Shown here: positions 10,776 through 20,850 of the stretch, in pieces
Layout of the letters: each line of letters opens with the position of its first letter
How positions within the stretch are numbered: the stretch's first letter is position 1
Origin: Incurvaria masculella
Taxonomy: Eukaryota > Arthropoda > Insecta > Lepidoptera > Incurvariidae
Assembly (NCBI GenBank): GCA_946894095.1
Contig: OX335645.2
Coordinates: 24,451,001-24,515,000 of the forward strand
Length of the DNA: 64,000 nt
Direction of reading: 5' to 3'
Notes under the pieces: model-generated
Databases searched by the model: none
What the model saw: the letters and a program-made list of their open reading frames with translations, nothing else
What the model was told of the DNA's origin: nothing
Position numbers and translations under genes: made by a program

Positions 10776-12123
10776 AAATACATACTTAGATCTAAATGCT
10801 ACTGCCAGACAATTCCTTGGTAGAACAGATTAAGGCAAAGAACAAAGAACAATAGAAACAGAAACCCTCAGTCTAAGTTACTTGCAACTAATAAAGTTCC
10901 TAATGTATTGGATGTGTGTCATCCAACATATACAGATTGCGTTAAAAGTTGTGGCTATTCATGTATGTATGTACAACAGTGTTGCCGACGACGCGACGAC
11001 GGTGACGGGTGACTAGTGATGCGGAGTCAGGGTTTACTTCAACGACGGCTCATTCCGGCTCCAAAGTGGAATGTATTCCTATTACTACTCCACAAGTCCG
11101 GAATAACCTCCGGACTTAAGATTAAAAGGTTCTACTTTGACCAGCAAACATCCAGATAGGTTGAAATTTCAGTTGGGAATGGTTGTAATTTAACTCCGGA
11201 ATGGTTATACTGGAATGGTTTAATAGTGCTCCGGCAAAAATCCGGAATCAGATTAACGATTTCACTGAGAATTTCAAAACGAGAAAAAAGCCGGAGTGGA
11301 TAAGTTTTGATCAGGAGTGAGAATAGGAACATCAGTAACAAAAGCAGAGGAGGTGGGTTCTCGGAATGATGGTGGAGTCGTTATGACCCATCGCTGCTGT
11401 GCTTGTGTGTACGTGCGAGGGGTTGAGAACAACGAGTTAGGAAGGACAGGAGTGGCGATGCAAACTCATTCTTATGTCGACCGCGATGGAAGGTACTGAC
11501 TGTAGTTAGTTTGCTTACGGATTGGGGAAATTCTGAAAATCTTACGTGTTCTTACGTGTCGTTCGATCTCGAAGACATCGACACGACACGTAAGCGAATT
11601 CGGAAGGGAGCTGTTTCGCCGGCGCTACCACATCTGTTTCCAAAAGTGGTTCCGCCGCCCCCACACAAACGAGTTTTGGTTGCCACTTCCGCTCTTCCTT
11701 CCTCGCTGTTTTAAGGTGTGAGGGCGAGGGTGTGTGTATGTGTGTGTGTGGACGCAGCCGAGTTGATGCGCGTTGATAATTGGGAATGAAGTAAAACAGG
11801 TTAATTCCGAAGCGGCTCAGTTATTAATATAATCTCTTCATTGGTATCACGACGGAGGTGGCGGCAGCGGGAGCGACACACCCCCCCCCACCTTCCTCCG
11901 CTACCGCCCCCTCACCCGCCGCCACTGCGACAGCTTCATATACTTTATTTGCATATCCACTTATAGTGGCATTACAAAGTAAATAAAAAATCGCTGGTAG
12001 ACTGTAGGACCATGGCGGGTGAACAGGCAAATTAGTGTTTTAATCTAAAATTTAGTTGCAGATTATACCATACTTACTGTCAAATAAAGTGTTGTTTGAG
12101 GCAAGTAAACTTAAATGTACCAG
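10776..12123. other. gene-free stretch with CCGGA-rich segment
   Basis: About 11040-11300 has many CCGGA/TCCGG words (such as TCCGGAATAACCTCCGGAC). A short 11-bp hairpin (CTTACGTGTCG / CGACACGTAAG) lies at 11551-11594. A GT-rich microsatellite is at 11725-11750 and a C-run at 11880-11890. No coding gene is supported. Confidence 0.4.
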
Positions 12124-12185
12124 TTGGCATGGTAAGAAATGTAACTAAACGATCTTACGTTTAGTTACATTCACTCACATGCCAA
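12124..12185. other. 62-nt hairpin (28-nt arms)
   Basis: The two 28-nt arms (12124-12151 and 12158-12185) are inverted copies matching at 22 of 28 positions, with a 6-nt loop. The central 14 pairs and outer 8 pairs are perfect and separated by one symmetrical 6x6 internal loop. It could be a short palindromic element or a structured RNA precursor. No expression evidence is available. Confidence 0.6.
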
Positions 12186-13354
12186 ATCACCCAGCGAGAT
12201 ATTTTACAATGGTAGTTTTTGTTTTAACCTGATTAGTTTTTGTATTACACCAGATCTATGAACGAAACTCAATGCTCATAAGTTTGTTCTCATCAAACCG
12301 TATTTTCCAAGACATGAGATCCTGCTAAGGACAGTCCTATATTTACGGGCGACTAAATTGCAATATAACTAAAATTGAAAAATGTACGGTTCAATTCAGC
12401 GGCAGTGAAATATTTCTAAATGTTAGATTCATTAATTGTTAATTCAAAAGCGACCAAAAGCTTTGACTGTTTTTAAATTAAAAGTCATTTTGTAAATCAC
12501 AAACTAGCAGGTATTATTTGTCGAAGAAGCTTTTTCCTCTTGTCAAGATAAGTCAGATAATCTTTCGAAACGATTGAATGGGTAGATATTATGACGTCAT
12601 GCTAGTGCAGATATCATGACGTCATTGCCGAACCGACGCACGTCAGCGCACAGAGCGGAACCTGTGAGTCATTCAAATTATGTACATCGCTTTGAGGAAC
12701 TCCCTATAAATAGGATGAATTTAATGGAAATAACCAGAATTTTAGGTGAAGGAGAAACATTTTTCATACTTACATTCACGAATTAAAACCACAATGACTT
12801 ATATAGGATGCATCATTGGTTCGAGTTGTCAAACACGTCACATGCCCTACAATGGAATGATTAATGTGTTATTAATATCAGGGAGCATATAATAATGCTA
12901 GCGCATTTGGATGGTAATACCATCAGAATGTAAAATGGTTAGTAAATGCGTCACATGTCACATGTCAGGAGTCAGCTTAGTGCTGACACGGCGGAGGCGC
13001 GGCGGGAGGGGGGGGGGGTGCTGTGACCACGTCCATCACGTGGACATTGGTAGCTGTGCCGTGATCTAACGTGCCTGCTTACCCACTTTCTACTGTTAAT
13101 GAGAATGTGTCCTACGTGACGTCTAGCTCACGATCCCTGATGTAGCCGGCGGGGGTGCTGCCATCTAGTCTGCTCATCATATTGCTGGTGATGGTGAGAA
13201 CGGGGAACATTTACAAATCCCAAGATGGCAGGAGCGGTGTTAGTTAAGTAATTTATATTTCTAATCAGTTTGCACTGGAAGTTGCTGTTTTTTTTGTACT
13301 TGTTTGTCGGTAGAATTTAGATCGAAGCATGTATTGCATTACTGTGGACGGAAA
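12186..13354. other. gene-free stretch, candidate regulatory DNA
   Basis: It contains paired CRE palindromes (listed separately), clustered CACATG words near 12835-12970, a G run at 12999-13017 and a GC-richer segment at 13130-13230. No gene is recognised. Confidence 0.4.
12591..12625. promoter_or_regulatory. pair of CRE palindromes
   Basis: ATGACGTCAT occurs twice, at 12591-12600 and 12616-12625, spaced 25 bp. Each is preceded by AGATAT, so the pair sits in a short direct repeat. TGACGTCA is the consensus for CREB/ATF-type bZIP factors. Function here is inferred from sequence alone. Confidence 0.5.
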
Positions 13355-13470
13355 ACCGGTAAAGTTTCTTTGCGGATTCTTCTTTACTGAGTTGATCGAA
13401 TTCGCGGATCAATTAGTTTTTGACGTAACTTAGAGTATTTTACTAAAAAAGTTTAAATAATTGAAAATTA
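13355..13470 (+). mobile_element. LINE 3'-end fragment
   Basis: It has AAGTTTCTTTGCGGATTCTT, GATCGAATTCGCGGATCA, TTTTGACGTAACTTAG and AAAAAGTTTAAATAATTGAAA in the same order as at 50800-50930. Confidence 0.6.
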
Positions 13471-14867
13471 AAATTAAACGAAAAGCGGCGAGCTATTGTC
13501 ACCACTCAAGATGATATTGTCATTTTCCAAGCAAGCTTTTCAAGCTCACAGTAAGTATACTCACTTGCTGAATGAACACAGAGGTCCTAGTACTTTCGTT
13601 CCATAGATTATAGCGTTCGTTTCTAACATTGAACTAAGATTTGGTAATAAAAAAATCAAGAATTATTGAGTTTTAAATTTTTAATTCATATTTAAACTTA
13701 TTTAATTTTTTTATTTAAAGTTGCTGGAGTACACATAAATCATTAAATTGTACAAAAATAGTTGAGATTGTGTTGAAATTTAAAAAAAAATATTTTGGTT
13801 GGATGCGATGATTAAAATTGAAGACTCTAAGTTTTGATGTTCTATGATTTTACGTTATTTGATAAGAAATTGGAATCAACAAAATATTGATTTGTCTATC
13901 TGTGGGCGAGTGCGAGAGTTGTGATGGTAACCTATCCCCACACCTCCCTGATTGTATGTTGGTCAAGGCTAAATTGAATTTACGAGAGCGTCAACGCGGG
14001 TGCCTCCAACTTGGTCTAGTTTTAATAGTTTCCTTTTATTTTTGCTAATGTTAAAGTAACTCTAAATGATGCAACATATCATCAGCATACATATTCGTAC
14101 AATCATATTTTAGGCAAAATATTGAATACCAGTCGAATGCAATTCTTATGGAAATTGACCAAAACTCTAAAATCTAAAATCAAGTGTTATCACATAAGTT
14201 CACTACAGTTTTAAATACAGATATTGACAAAAAAGAGTTTAAAACAAGGTAAGTTAGGAACATGAGAGCGTGGGGAAGCTTGGCGTCACGTCGCGGTCGT
14301 GGGAGAGGTCCTCTGCGCCGAATGTGCCGTACAATAGAGTTGAACGCGACACGAAACCGGCGGCGGTGGCAGCGTTTGACAAAACCACACTCACCAACTG
14401 AATGTCACTATTCATTGTTGTGTTATTGTTTATTTATCATCCATAGTGTAGTACACTGTGCTCGAATTTGTCACAAGTTATCATTACCTAGTTAAAAAAT
14501 TAGAGCGTAGAAGAATTGGCCGGAAACTTTCTAGATGTTTTTTCAACGTCCACTTAGTCTAAGTTTACAATCAAAATTTATGGCGTGCACAGTTCACGAT
14601 AAATATTAGTTTATTGGCAAAAACTGTGGCCACCATCTAACATATTGCTAATTAGAGCAGGCCAGTCCCAACAAACAGCACCCATTTACGAGCATCACGT
14701 CGGGTCAGCCATCGCCTCTCACAACCATGTTTTAGGGTTTGAATGATTGATATTTTGATAGCATATAAACCAAATATGTGTCGATAGTGAGTTCGTAAAT
14801 TATAAGATTATCATTTACTCTATTAGGAGATTTTTTATTTTTAATTTTTATCGGCAGGTGATACTTT
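13471..14867. other. gene-free stretch
   Basis: AT-rich, no gene recognised. A GC-richer patch at 14262-14400 gives a 77-codon open frame without recognisable features. Confidence 0.4.
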
Positions 14868-15068
14868 TATTTATTTATTTATTTCGTATTAAGGAATTCA
14901 ACAGCGTTATCTAAGGTTAGTTATACAATAGTTCTTAATCTAAACATTAGGGCCAATAAAAGAATTCCATTGATCAATTTGGAATGATGAGTTCGGACGT
15001 TCAGCATTTTGTTTTTAAGGTTACGTACATTATGTTAATCAATTTCAAGAGATTGTAGTGTGAATTGT
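14868..15068 (-). mobile_element. LINE 3' UTR, distal part, with AAATAAA tail
   Basis: On the - strand it runs to a terminal (AAAT)n tail at about 14868-14884, typical of Jockey-like LINE 3' ends. It is the downstream continuation of the LINE at 20956-22038, separated from it by the LTR element, whose 4-bp target duplication GTTG lies at the junction. Confidence 0.65.
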
Positions 15069-15072
15069 GTTG
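15069..15072. repeat. LTR element target-site duplication, left
   Basis: GTTG here and GTTG at 20847-20850 flank the two LTRs directly. Four-base duplications are usual for Gypsy-type integrases. Confidence 0.7.
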
Positions 15073-15356
15073 TTTTAGCCTTATTGTAGCAGGTCGGAAA
15101 GAAAAACGACGGTCCTTCTTGATATATTTATTGAGCCTTTACATTTGCCCGGTTTTTCAATCACCCAGCCAAAATGTCGTAAACAACAAGATGGCTTCCG
15201 GAACCGGAAGCCAATCGGCAATCATCTCGATGTATTGCCAGTACCAGCATATGGCTCTCAGGATAATAGACTGTGTTGCTAGTCGCATGGTGTTGCAAGT
15301 GACGTCTCACAAGTTGCCAATCGTAATAGATGTCTCACAAGTTGCCAATCGTAATA
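15073..15356 (-). repeat. 3' LTR
   Basis: Direct copy of 20563-20846. In element orientation it begins TATTACGATTGGC and ends GGCTAAAA, so the usual TG...CA ends are absent; ends were set by the GTTG duplication. A tandem duplication of about 27 bp around GTCTCACAAGTTGCC is at one edge. No clear polypurine tract precedes it; the bases upstream are AACTAGGATGGCCGAA. Confidence 0.85.
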
Positions 15357-15534
15357 TTCGGCCATCCTAGTTACTGCCGTGACCCACGGCGATTCTGCGT
15401 GAAGGCAGTGGTGCTATTGTTGATCTGAAACAAAAATAAATTTTGGGCAGTATTTGTTTACTAAATGCTTTTGAATTATTTTAAAACCAATTTGTTCTGC
15501 ACGTTTTCAGTAAACGGCTACAGCTCTATTTATA

Positions 15535-15957
15535 TTGGCACACAGTTCTGAAGAAGCAAACATTGTTTTTGCATGCACACAGTGTTTTTACATTGGCACG
15601 CAGCTTTAAAGGTGGCACAGGACTTTTATGTTAGCACCCAGCATATAAATACATTGGCACAAAGCATTCATGTTGGCACACAGCATTAAAGTTAGCACAC
15701 AGCTTTTCATTGGCACACAGCTTTTATGTTGGCACACAGCTTTTTCGTTGGCACTCAGCGTTAAAGTTGGCACACAGCTTTTATATTGGCACACAGCTTT
15801 AAAGTTGACACACAGCATTAACGTTGGCACACAGCGTTTACGTTGGCACACAGCTTTTTCGTTGGCACACAGCGTTAAAGTTGGCACACAGCTTTAATGT
15901 TGGCACACAGCATTAACGTTGGCACACAGCTTTAGAGTTGACACACAGCGTTTATGT
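15535..15957 (-). repeat. 19-bp minisatellite in the LTR element
   Basis: Units follow TTGGCACACAGC plus seven variable bases. Fifteen regular 19-bp units run from 15673 to 15957, with degenerate units before that. Position 13 of the unit is A, T or G and the variable part draws on a few recurring words (TTTTCG, TTAAAG, TTAACG). A composite pair (TTTTTCG then GTTAAAG) occurs twice. It lies between the integrase stop and the 3' LTR. Open frames on both strands are by-products of the repeat. Confidence 0.9.
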
Positions 15958-16154
15958 TAATGCATTAGATGTAAAAGTAAAAAAACAAGTTGATATTAAT
16001 GCTTTATTAAAATCATTACTCAATCATGATTTTGATTCTCAAAGAAATGCCTAGATGGAAACTAAATAACAATTTTCTTAGTGTAATCATTCTCTTCTGC
16101 ATAGCAATTAATTCTAAGTAATAATTTTATTCAGATTCTGAATTTAAAAAAAAA

Positions 16155-18557
16155 TCAACTTTCTAATAAGTCGATCAAGTCATCTCGATCGACTTCACGA
16201 TTATCATCCGATGAACTCTCTTCAACTAAAACATTATAAGGCCGCAATGAATCAGCTGCAACTAAGGCTGTAAACTTCTTATAGCCCTTCATACCCTTAA
16301 TACTTTGTATTGTGTAACGGTCTATGGATGAATTTGCATTTGTGACTCTGTATGGTCCAGAGAACGCACTGCTCAATTTTTTACTGACCCCTGAAGGTGT
16401 GATTGCTTCACCGCCCTTCCAAAGTACTAGTTGGCCTTGGGCATATTTTCTTTGTGGTTTATGTTTCTTATCAAATCTACGTTTCATGTAAAGCATATTT
16501 TGATCAATTTTAGTTTTTGCTACCATTCTCCTTACGTCTAAAGCCTCTTTCTGACAATCATTCTGATTGTTTTCAATAGATTGAGGGATTGGTAAAATGG
16601 TATTATCATGAGCGAACATTAGTTTAAACGGAGGAACCTTAGTGGTAGAATGTATGGTGTTATTAATTCCCCAAAGTATATTTGATAGGTTATCATCCCA
16701 GGCACACTCATTATCTGCAGATGTTTTAAGCGCGTCTAATATAGTTCGGTTAACTCGCTCAACCTGTCCGTTTGCCCTAGGTGTTGCCGTTGCATTCATA
16801 ATATGTTTGAACGACATCTCATCGGCAAATGCTTTAAAATACCGGCTCGTAAAAGACTTTCCGCGGTCAGTTATAACTCTATAGGGCCTGCCAAATTGTA
16901 AAAATATATCCTTCAAGTGCTTAATTGTTTCTACCGATCTTACAGTTCGCGTTGCCCGAGCAAATACGAACTTGGTGAAAGAATCGACCACCACGAGTAC
17001 GTAACTATTACCTGCCCGAGACTTTATAAATGGGCCCAAATGATCTGCGTGTACAGTGTGCATTGGAATAGCGTGTTTTTCTATAGGATGTAGTTCACCT
17101 TCGAGCTTGCCATAGTTTCCCTTTTTGTAAGCACATTGGAGACATGAGTTTATATATTTACGTATCGATCTAGTCATTTTAGGAAACCAAAATTGCGACT
17201 TTATAAGTTTTTCACATCTTTCAAAGCCTGGATGTCCGATCTGATCATGATGTTTTTGTAATAATCCCCACTTTGCTGCTCTGGGTATAACGAGTCTATT
17301 TCCCGCAACCGTTTTTCTATATAAGATACCATTGCAAATCTCATAATTAGATGTTATGTCAGTGTTTTTTGTTCCTCCCTGTAATTGCGTAACTGTATTC
17401 TGTATGTTTTCATCTTCTAACTGTAGTGTCAAACACCAATCAGCCTCGTTCACAACTAAAACTGTGGCGTCTTCGACAGGATTTCTACTTAACGCATCAA
17501 CGTGACGCATCCGCTCACCCGGGCGATATTCAATTTCTAAATCGAAATCCTGTATCATAAGCCACCACCGCGCGATGCGTGGGATTAAATCTTTTTTGAC
17601 TAGTGTAGTCCGCAAGGCAGCACAATCAGTTATGACCTTGACCGGAATCCCTATAAGATATATGCGGAACCTGTTAAGAGAAGCAACTACTGCTAATGTT
17701 TCGAGTTCATAACTGTGGTAGAATTGTTCTTCTTGGCTTGTGACACGGCTAAAATATGCGACCGGCTTTAGTGCACCATCACCGGGTTGATACTGCATGA
17801 GAATACCTCCTAAGCCTAATTTACTGGCGTCTGTGTGGAGTTCTGTCCTTGCTTCTCTGTTATAAATTGCCAAGACAGGCCTTTCTGTTAAAATTTGCTT
17901 GAGGGAACTAAAGGCGAATTCTTGTTTGGTTCCCCAATACCACTGTGCATCCTTTTTTGTCAGTTCCGTTAACGGACGAGCAATCTCAGCGAAACCTCTT
18001 ATAAATTTCCTGAAATAAGAAGTCAGACCTATAAATTGTCGAATTTCGTGAACGTTTTGAGGTTGTTTATAATCTTGTACACAATTGATTTTCTGTTGAC
18101 CTGGCCTTATGCTGCCTGCAGTAACCTCGTGACCTAAGTAATTCGCACTAGTTTTTAAAAATGAACATTTATCCAAATTTAATTTTAATTTAGCTTCCGA
18201 TAAGAGACTCAAAACCTGGTCCAATAACTTAATACTTTCCTCAATAGATTTTGCCGGTATCATTATGTCATCGAGATACATAGCTACATCCTCATCTGTA
18301 AGCCTTCCGAGTACCCTGCTCATTAACCTGGAAAACACTGCTGGGGCGTTGGCGAGCCCAAAAGGCATTTTTAAAAATTCGTACTGTCCAAACGGTGTGA
18401 CAAAAGCAGTCTTATGAATAGAATTTGCAGCCATGGGGACCTGATAATATCCTTGCGCCAAATCTAAAGTCGTAAAATAGTATTTCCCTGACAATCGACT
18501 TATTTGATCATCTATATGAGGTAGTGGGTGACGATCTTTGACTGTACGAGCATTCAA
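16155..18557 (-). CDS. pol: Gypsy pol: reverse transcriptase, RNase H, integrase
   Basis: This frame holds most of the polymerase of the LTR element. Counting from 18557: RT motifs FTTLDLAQGYYQV (about 28-40) and YLDD (94-97); RNase H residues HTDAS (D243), YELE and TDCA (D311); integrase zinc finger H437/H441-C472/C475; and a DD35E core D505, D564, E600. The C-terminal part (about 680-800) carries basic residues typical of Gypsy integrase tails. The first residue is not a true start: the frame is open upstream to about 18604, where it meets the gag-protease frame. All catalytic residues looked for are present. Without the frame break, gag and pol would form one long frame. Confidence 0.93.
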   Translation of the reverse strand: MNARTVKDRHPLPHIDDQISRLSGKYYFTTLDLAQGYYQVPMAANSIHKTAFVTPFGQYEFLKMPFGLANAPAVFSRLMSRVLGRLTDEDVAMYLDDIMIPAKSIEESIKLLDQVLSLLSEAKLKLNLDKCSFLKTSANYLGHEVTAGSIRPGQQKINCVQDYKQPQNVHEIRQFIGLTSYFRKFIRGFAEIARPLTELTKKDAQWYWGTKQEFAFSSLKQILTERPVLAIYNREARTELHTDASKLGLGGILMQYQPGDGALKPVAYFSRVTSQEEQFYHSYELETLAVVASLNRFRIYLIGIPVKVITDCAALRTTLVKKDLIPRIARWWLMIQDFDLEIEYRPGERMRHVDALSRNPVEDATVLVVNEADWCLTLQLEDENIQNTVTQLQGGTKNTDITSNYEICNGILYRKTVAGNRLVIPRAAKWGLLQKHHDQIGHPGFERCEKLIKSQFWFPKMTRSIRKYINSCLQCAYKKGNYGKLEGELHPIEKHAIPMHTVHADHLGPFIKSRAGNSYVLVVVDSFTKFVFARATRTVRSVETIKHLKDIFLQFGRPYRVITDRGKSFTSRYFKAFADEMSFKHIMNATATPRANGQVERVNRTILDALKTSADNECAWDDNLSNILWGINNTIHSTTKVPPFKLMFAHDNTILPIPQSIENNQNDCQKEALDVRRMVAKTKIDQNMLYMKRRFDKKHKPQRKYAQGQLVLWKGGEAITPSGVSKKLSSAFSGPYRVTNANSSIDRYTIQSIKGMKGYKKFTALVAADSLRPYNVLVEESSSDDNREVDRDDLIDLLES

Positions 18558-18567
18558 GGCCCGGAAA

Positions 18568-20529
18568 TCAATGCAAAGTCGATAACCCCCCTCCCTTTTT
18601 TTTTACCAAAACCACCGGGCTAGCATAATCTGAGTTTGATTCTCTAACAATTCCAGCATCAATTAACTCCTGCACTTTCTCACGTACGATATCTTGTTCT
18701 TTGAAGGGTAACCTATACGGCTTACAATGTACGGGCTCGTTGCTAGGTGTTAATATTTTCATCTCAATTAAGTCTGTGCAACCCAAATCATTTGTGCTCG
18801 TAGCAAATAAACCTGAATATCGTTTCAACAACTTGTCTAACATATCGCGCTCGAACACTTCTAGGGTTCCCACATCTAACGCAGATATATTTAGATCATC
18901 CCTGGAAGAACATTTTGCAATCTTTTCCGTACCTACACTCCTTATATCTTCTTCTTGGCAAACCTCCGCTCGTGTAATCAGCTTGTTGGCTGGCCAATTA
19001 ATGCAATGATCGCCTGCGTTGAATATCTTTAAATTTCTGTTACCCGGCCTTAGAATGGTGCCCGGTATAACAAATGAGCATTGGCCATAGTCGAAAATTA
19101 TCGGTCTGGTTACTAAAATACAATCACTGAAACTGTTATCTACACCAATATCAACAGTCGTCCATGTTTGAGGAGGAATTGTGGTATTACAAAGTAGTCG
19201 GATTGGACTTTTTTGTAGGTAGTCTTTACTGTGTAATTTTATTTCAGATAAAGGGCCCATTAGTTCACATGTGTTGATGAGGGTTGCTGATTTTTGAGTA
19301 GTAACGAGACTAACATCCTTTTGGTTAATAATGGGTTGACCCAATATTATGTCGATTCCCCCAATCAGCTCATCGGAGATTTGAGCGGTGCTATCAATCG
19401 TGAGTCCATCAACTTCCACCTTAATATTTACCTCACCTAGTGATGTTGATTGTGCTCCTCCAAAACCTTTAAGAATTATGTTGGAACATTTTGTGGGTAG
19501 GCCAATTTTATTAACCTGACTGCTAGTGATAATGTTGACTCGGCTTCCCGTATCCAAGTAAGCAATTAAGTGATGTCCCTTAATGATGATGCTTTTTCTG
19601 TAAAAGTCTTGGATGACATCGTAAGTTGTAAACCTCACCTCGACTTTAGCTCCTTCGCCATCATTCCTTGACGCACCATTCGCGAACCAGCAGTTAGCGG
19701 TGGTGTGGCCACGCCGCTTGCACTTCTCACACTGTAAGTAGTTCCTGCAGGTCTTCGCCTCGTGTCCCGGCTTCCTGCACATGTAACAAATCTTGATCTC
19801 CCGCGGGATACTTGACGTCGTGACAGCTCTTCTCCACGTAGCAGGTGTAGTTGCGGTGTTCCCTGATGAGGTCGTAGTATGTGCAATGTTATTCTTCTTA
19901 TAGTTTTCGAGCAATGATAAGTAACCGTAGTATAACTCATCGGTAGTTTGGCATTTGTAGGCTTTTGCGTTTGTCCTTAAATCTGATGGAAGTCCTCGAA
20001 TAATGCATGATATAGCAGCTTCATCGTCCAGCTTACATCTCTTGATCATTCCTAGTTTATCATGATAATATCGCGTCATGGTTTCGTCGTTCTTCTTGTG
20101 ACGACTCATCATTTCTTCCAGAAGATCCGCGAAATCAATAGATCTTGGAAATGCCCGTTCTATAGCTTCCTTCCATTCGTCCCAGGTGTGATCATAAGAC
20201 TCTAAATTTTCGTACCATTCCCGGGCAGGGCCACGAAGCCGCATTTGCATTACGTACGATTTATCCGCATCGCCCCAATCATGGATGCTGCCCAATTGGT
20301 CGATTTTGTTCACCCACACCTTAACATTGGTATTCTTAGAATCCGGATCAAACTTTGGAACCAATTCCGCGTCAGCATGCGTGGTCTTTCTTTTCTTGAA
20401 AGGGGTTGATGAATAGTTCGTTTCGATTAACTCAGAAAAAAATTTTTTCAAGCTGTTGGCCATTTTGCTAACATCTTCACTTTTTTTTCGCGTCCGTTTG
20501 CCGAGTCCACCATGATAAGGTCCCGACAT
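18568..20529 (-). CDS. gag: Gypsy gag, protease and RT N-terminus
   Basis: Starts at an ATG at 20529, 33 nt inside the 5' LTR. Residues 1-230 form a retrotransposon-gag-like domain. Two CCHC zinc knuckles follow (C248-C251-H256-C261 and C267-C270-H275-C280). An aspartic protease begins with YLDTGSR (D326) and includes IILGQPI (395-401). The end (about 600-650) is the RT N-terminal region (DAGIVRESNSDYASPVVLV). The frame then hits an A9 run and a G-rich tract at about 18587-18604 and terminates at 18568; the RT continues in another frame. Gypsy frameshifts normally lie between gag and pol, not within RT, so this looks like a mutation or homopolymer error. Confidence 0.93.
   Translation of the reverse strand: MSGPYHGGLGKRTRKKSEDVSKMANSLKKFFSELIETNYSSTPFKKRKTTHADAELVPKFDPDSKNTNVKVWVNKIDQLGSIHDWGDADKSYVMQMRLRGPAREWYENLESYDHTWDEWKEAIERAFPRSIDFADLLEEMMSRHKKNDETMTRYYHDKLGMIKRCKLDDEAAISCIIRGLPSDLRTNAKAYKCQTTDELYYGYLSLLENYKKNNIAHTTTSSGNTATTPATWRRAVTTSSIPREIKICYMCRKPGHEAKTCRNYLQCEKCKRRGHTTANCWFANGASRNDGEGAKVEVRFTTYDVIQDFYRKSIIIKGHHLIAYLDTGSRVNIITSSQVNKIGLPTKCSNIILKGFGGAQSTSLGEVNIKVEVDGLTIDSTAQISDELIGGIDIILGQPIINQKDVSLVTTQKSATLINTCELMGPLSEIKLHSKDYLQKSPIRLLCNTTIPPQTWTTVDIGVDNSFSDCILVTRPIIFDYGQCSFVIPGTILRPGNRNLKIFNAGDHCINWPANKLITRAEVCQEEDIRSVGTEKIAKCSSRDDLNISALDVGTLEVFERDMLDKLLKRYSGLFATSTNDLGCTDLIEMKILTPSNEPVHCKPYRLPFKEQDIVREKVQELIDAGIVRESNSDYASPVVLVKKKGGGLSTLH
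18587..18604 (-). other. frame break inside RT at a homopolymer
   Basis: On the - strand nine A residues are followed by GGGAG and a run of G. The protein similarity leaves one frame before this tract and resumes in another directly after it, so the break is a one-base length difference within it. Confidence 0.85.
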
Positions 20530-20540
20530 CTTGCAAGGCT

Positions 20541-20560
20541 GGTTTAAATCCCACTTCTGA
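20541..20560 (-). other. primer-binding site, tRNA-Leu-like
   Basis: Two bases inside the 5' LTR, the - strand reads TCAGAAGTGGGATTTAAACC. This is complementary to the T-arm and acceptor-stem 3' side of insect/animal tRNA-Leu with about one mismatch. It starts inside the tRNA, about five bases from the 3' end, rather than with the usual TGG. Confidence 0.7.
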
Positions 20561-20562
20561 AG

Positions 20563-20846
20563 TTTTAGCCTTATTGTAGCAGGTCGGAAAGAAAAACGAC
20601 GGTCCTTCTTGATATATTTATTGAGCCTTTACATTTGCCCGGTTTTTCAATCACCCAGCCAAAATGTCGTAAACAACAAGATGGCTTCCGGAACCGGAAG
20701 CCAATCGGCAATCATCTCGATGTATTGCCAGTACCAGCATATGGCTCTCAGGATAATAGACTGTGTTGCTAGTCGCATGGTGTTGCAAGTGACGTCTCAC
20801 AAGTTGCCAATCGTAATAGATGTCTCACAAGTTGCCAATCGTAATA
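20563..20846 (-). repeat. 5' LTR
   Basis: Upstream LTR of the - strand element. By eye it is identical to 15073-15356, implying recent integration. It should hold promoter and polyadenylation signals; none was assigned with confidence. Confidence 0.85.
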
Positions 20847-20850
20847 GTTG
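20847..20850. repeat. LTR element target-site duplication, right
   Basis: GTTG, matching 15069-15072. Confidence 0.7.

Larger units (their letters stand above)
15073..20846 (-). mobile_element. Gypsy-type LTR retrotransposon, young
   Basis: The two 284-bp LTRs (15073-15356 and 20563-20846) look identical by eye. Internal order on the - strand: primer-binding site, gag with two zinc knuckles, DTG protease, RT, RNase H, integrase, a 19-bp minisatellite, 3' LTR. The order RT-RNase H-integrase marks the Ty3/Gypsy superfamily. No env-like frame is seen. The tRNA-Leu-like primer site is reminiscent of the mdg3/micropia/blastopia lineage; this placement is inference. GTTG flanks both ends. One frame break near 18596 is the only visible lesion, so the copy is recent but probably not autonomous unless the break is a sequencing error. 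Confidence 0.92.

Noticed and set aside
15606..15897. Repetitive open frames (93 and 75 codons) on both strands
   Set aside because: Both are by-products of the 19-bp minisatellite, which by chance lacks stops.
15535..15957. CRISPR array
   Set aside because: Spacers are 7 bp and related to each other, the genome is eukaryotic and the array lies in an LTR retrotransposon.
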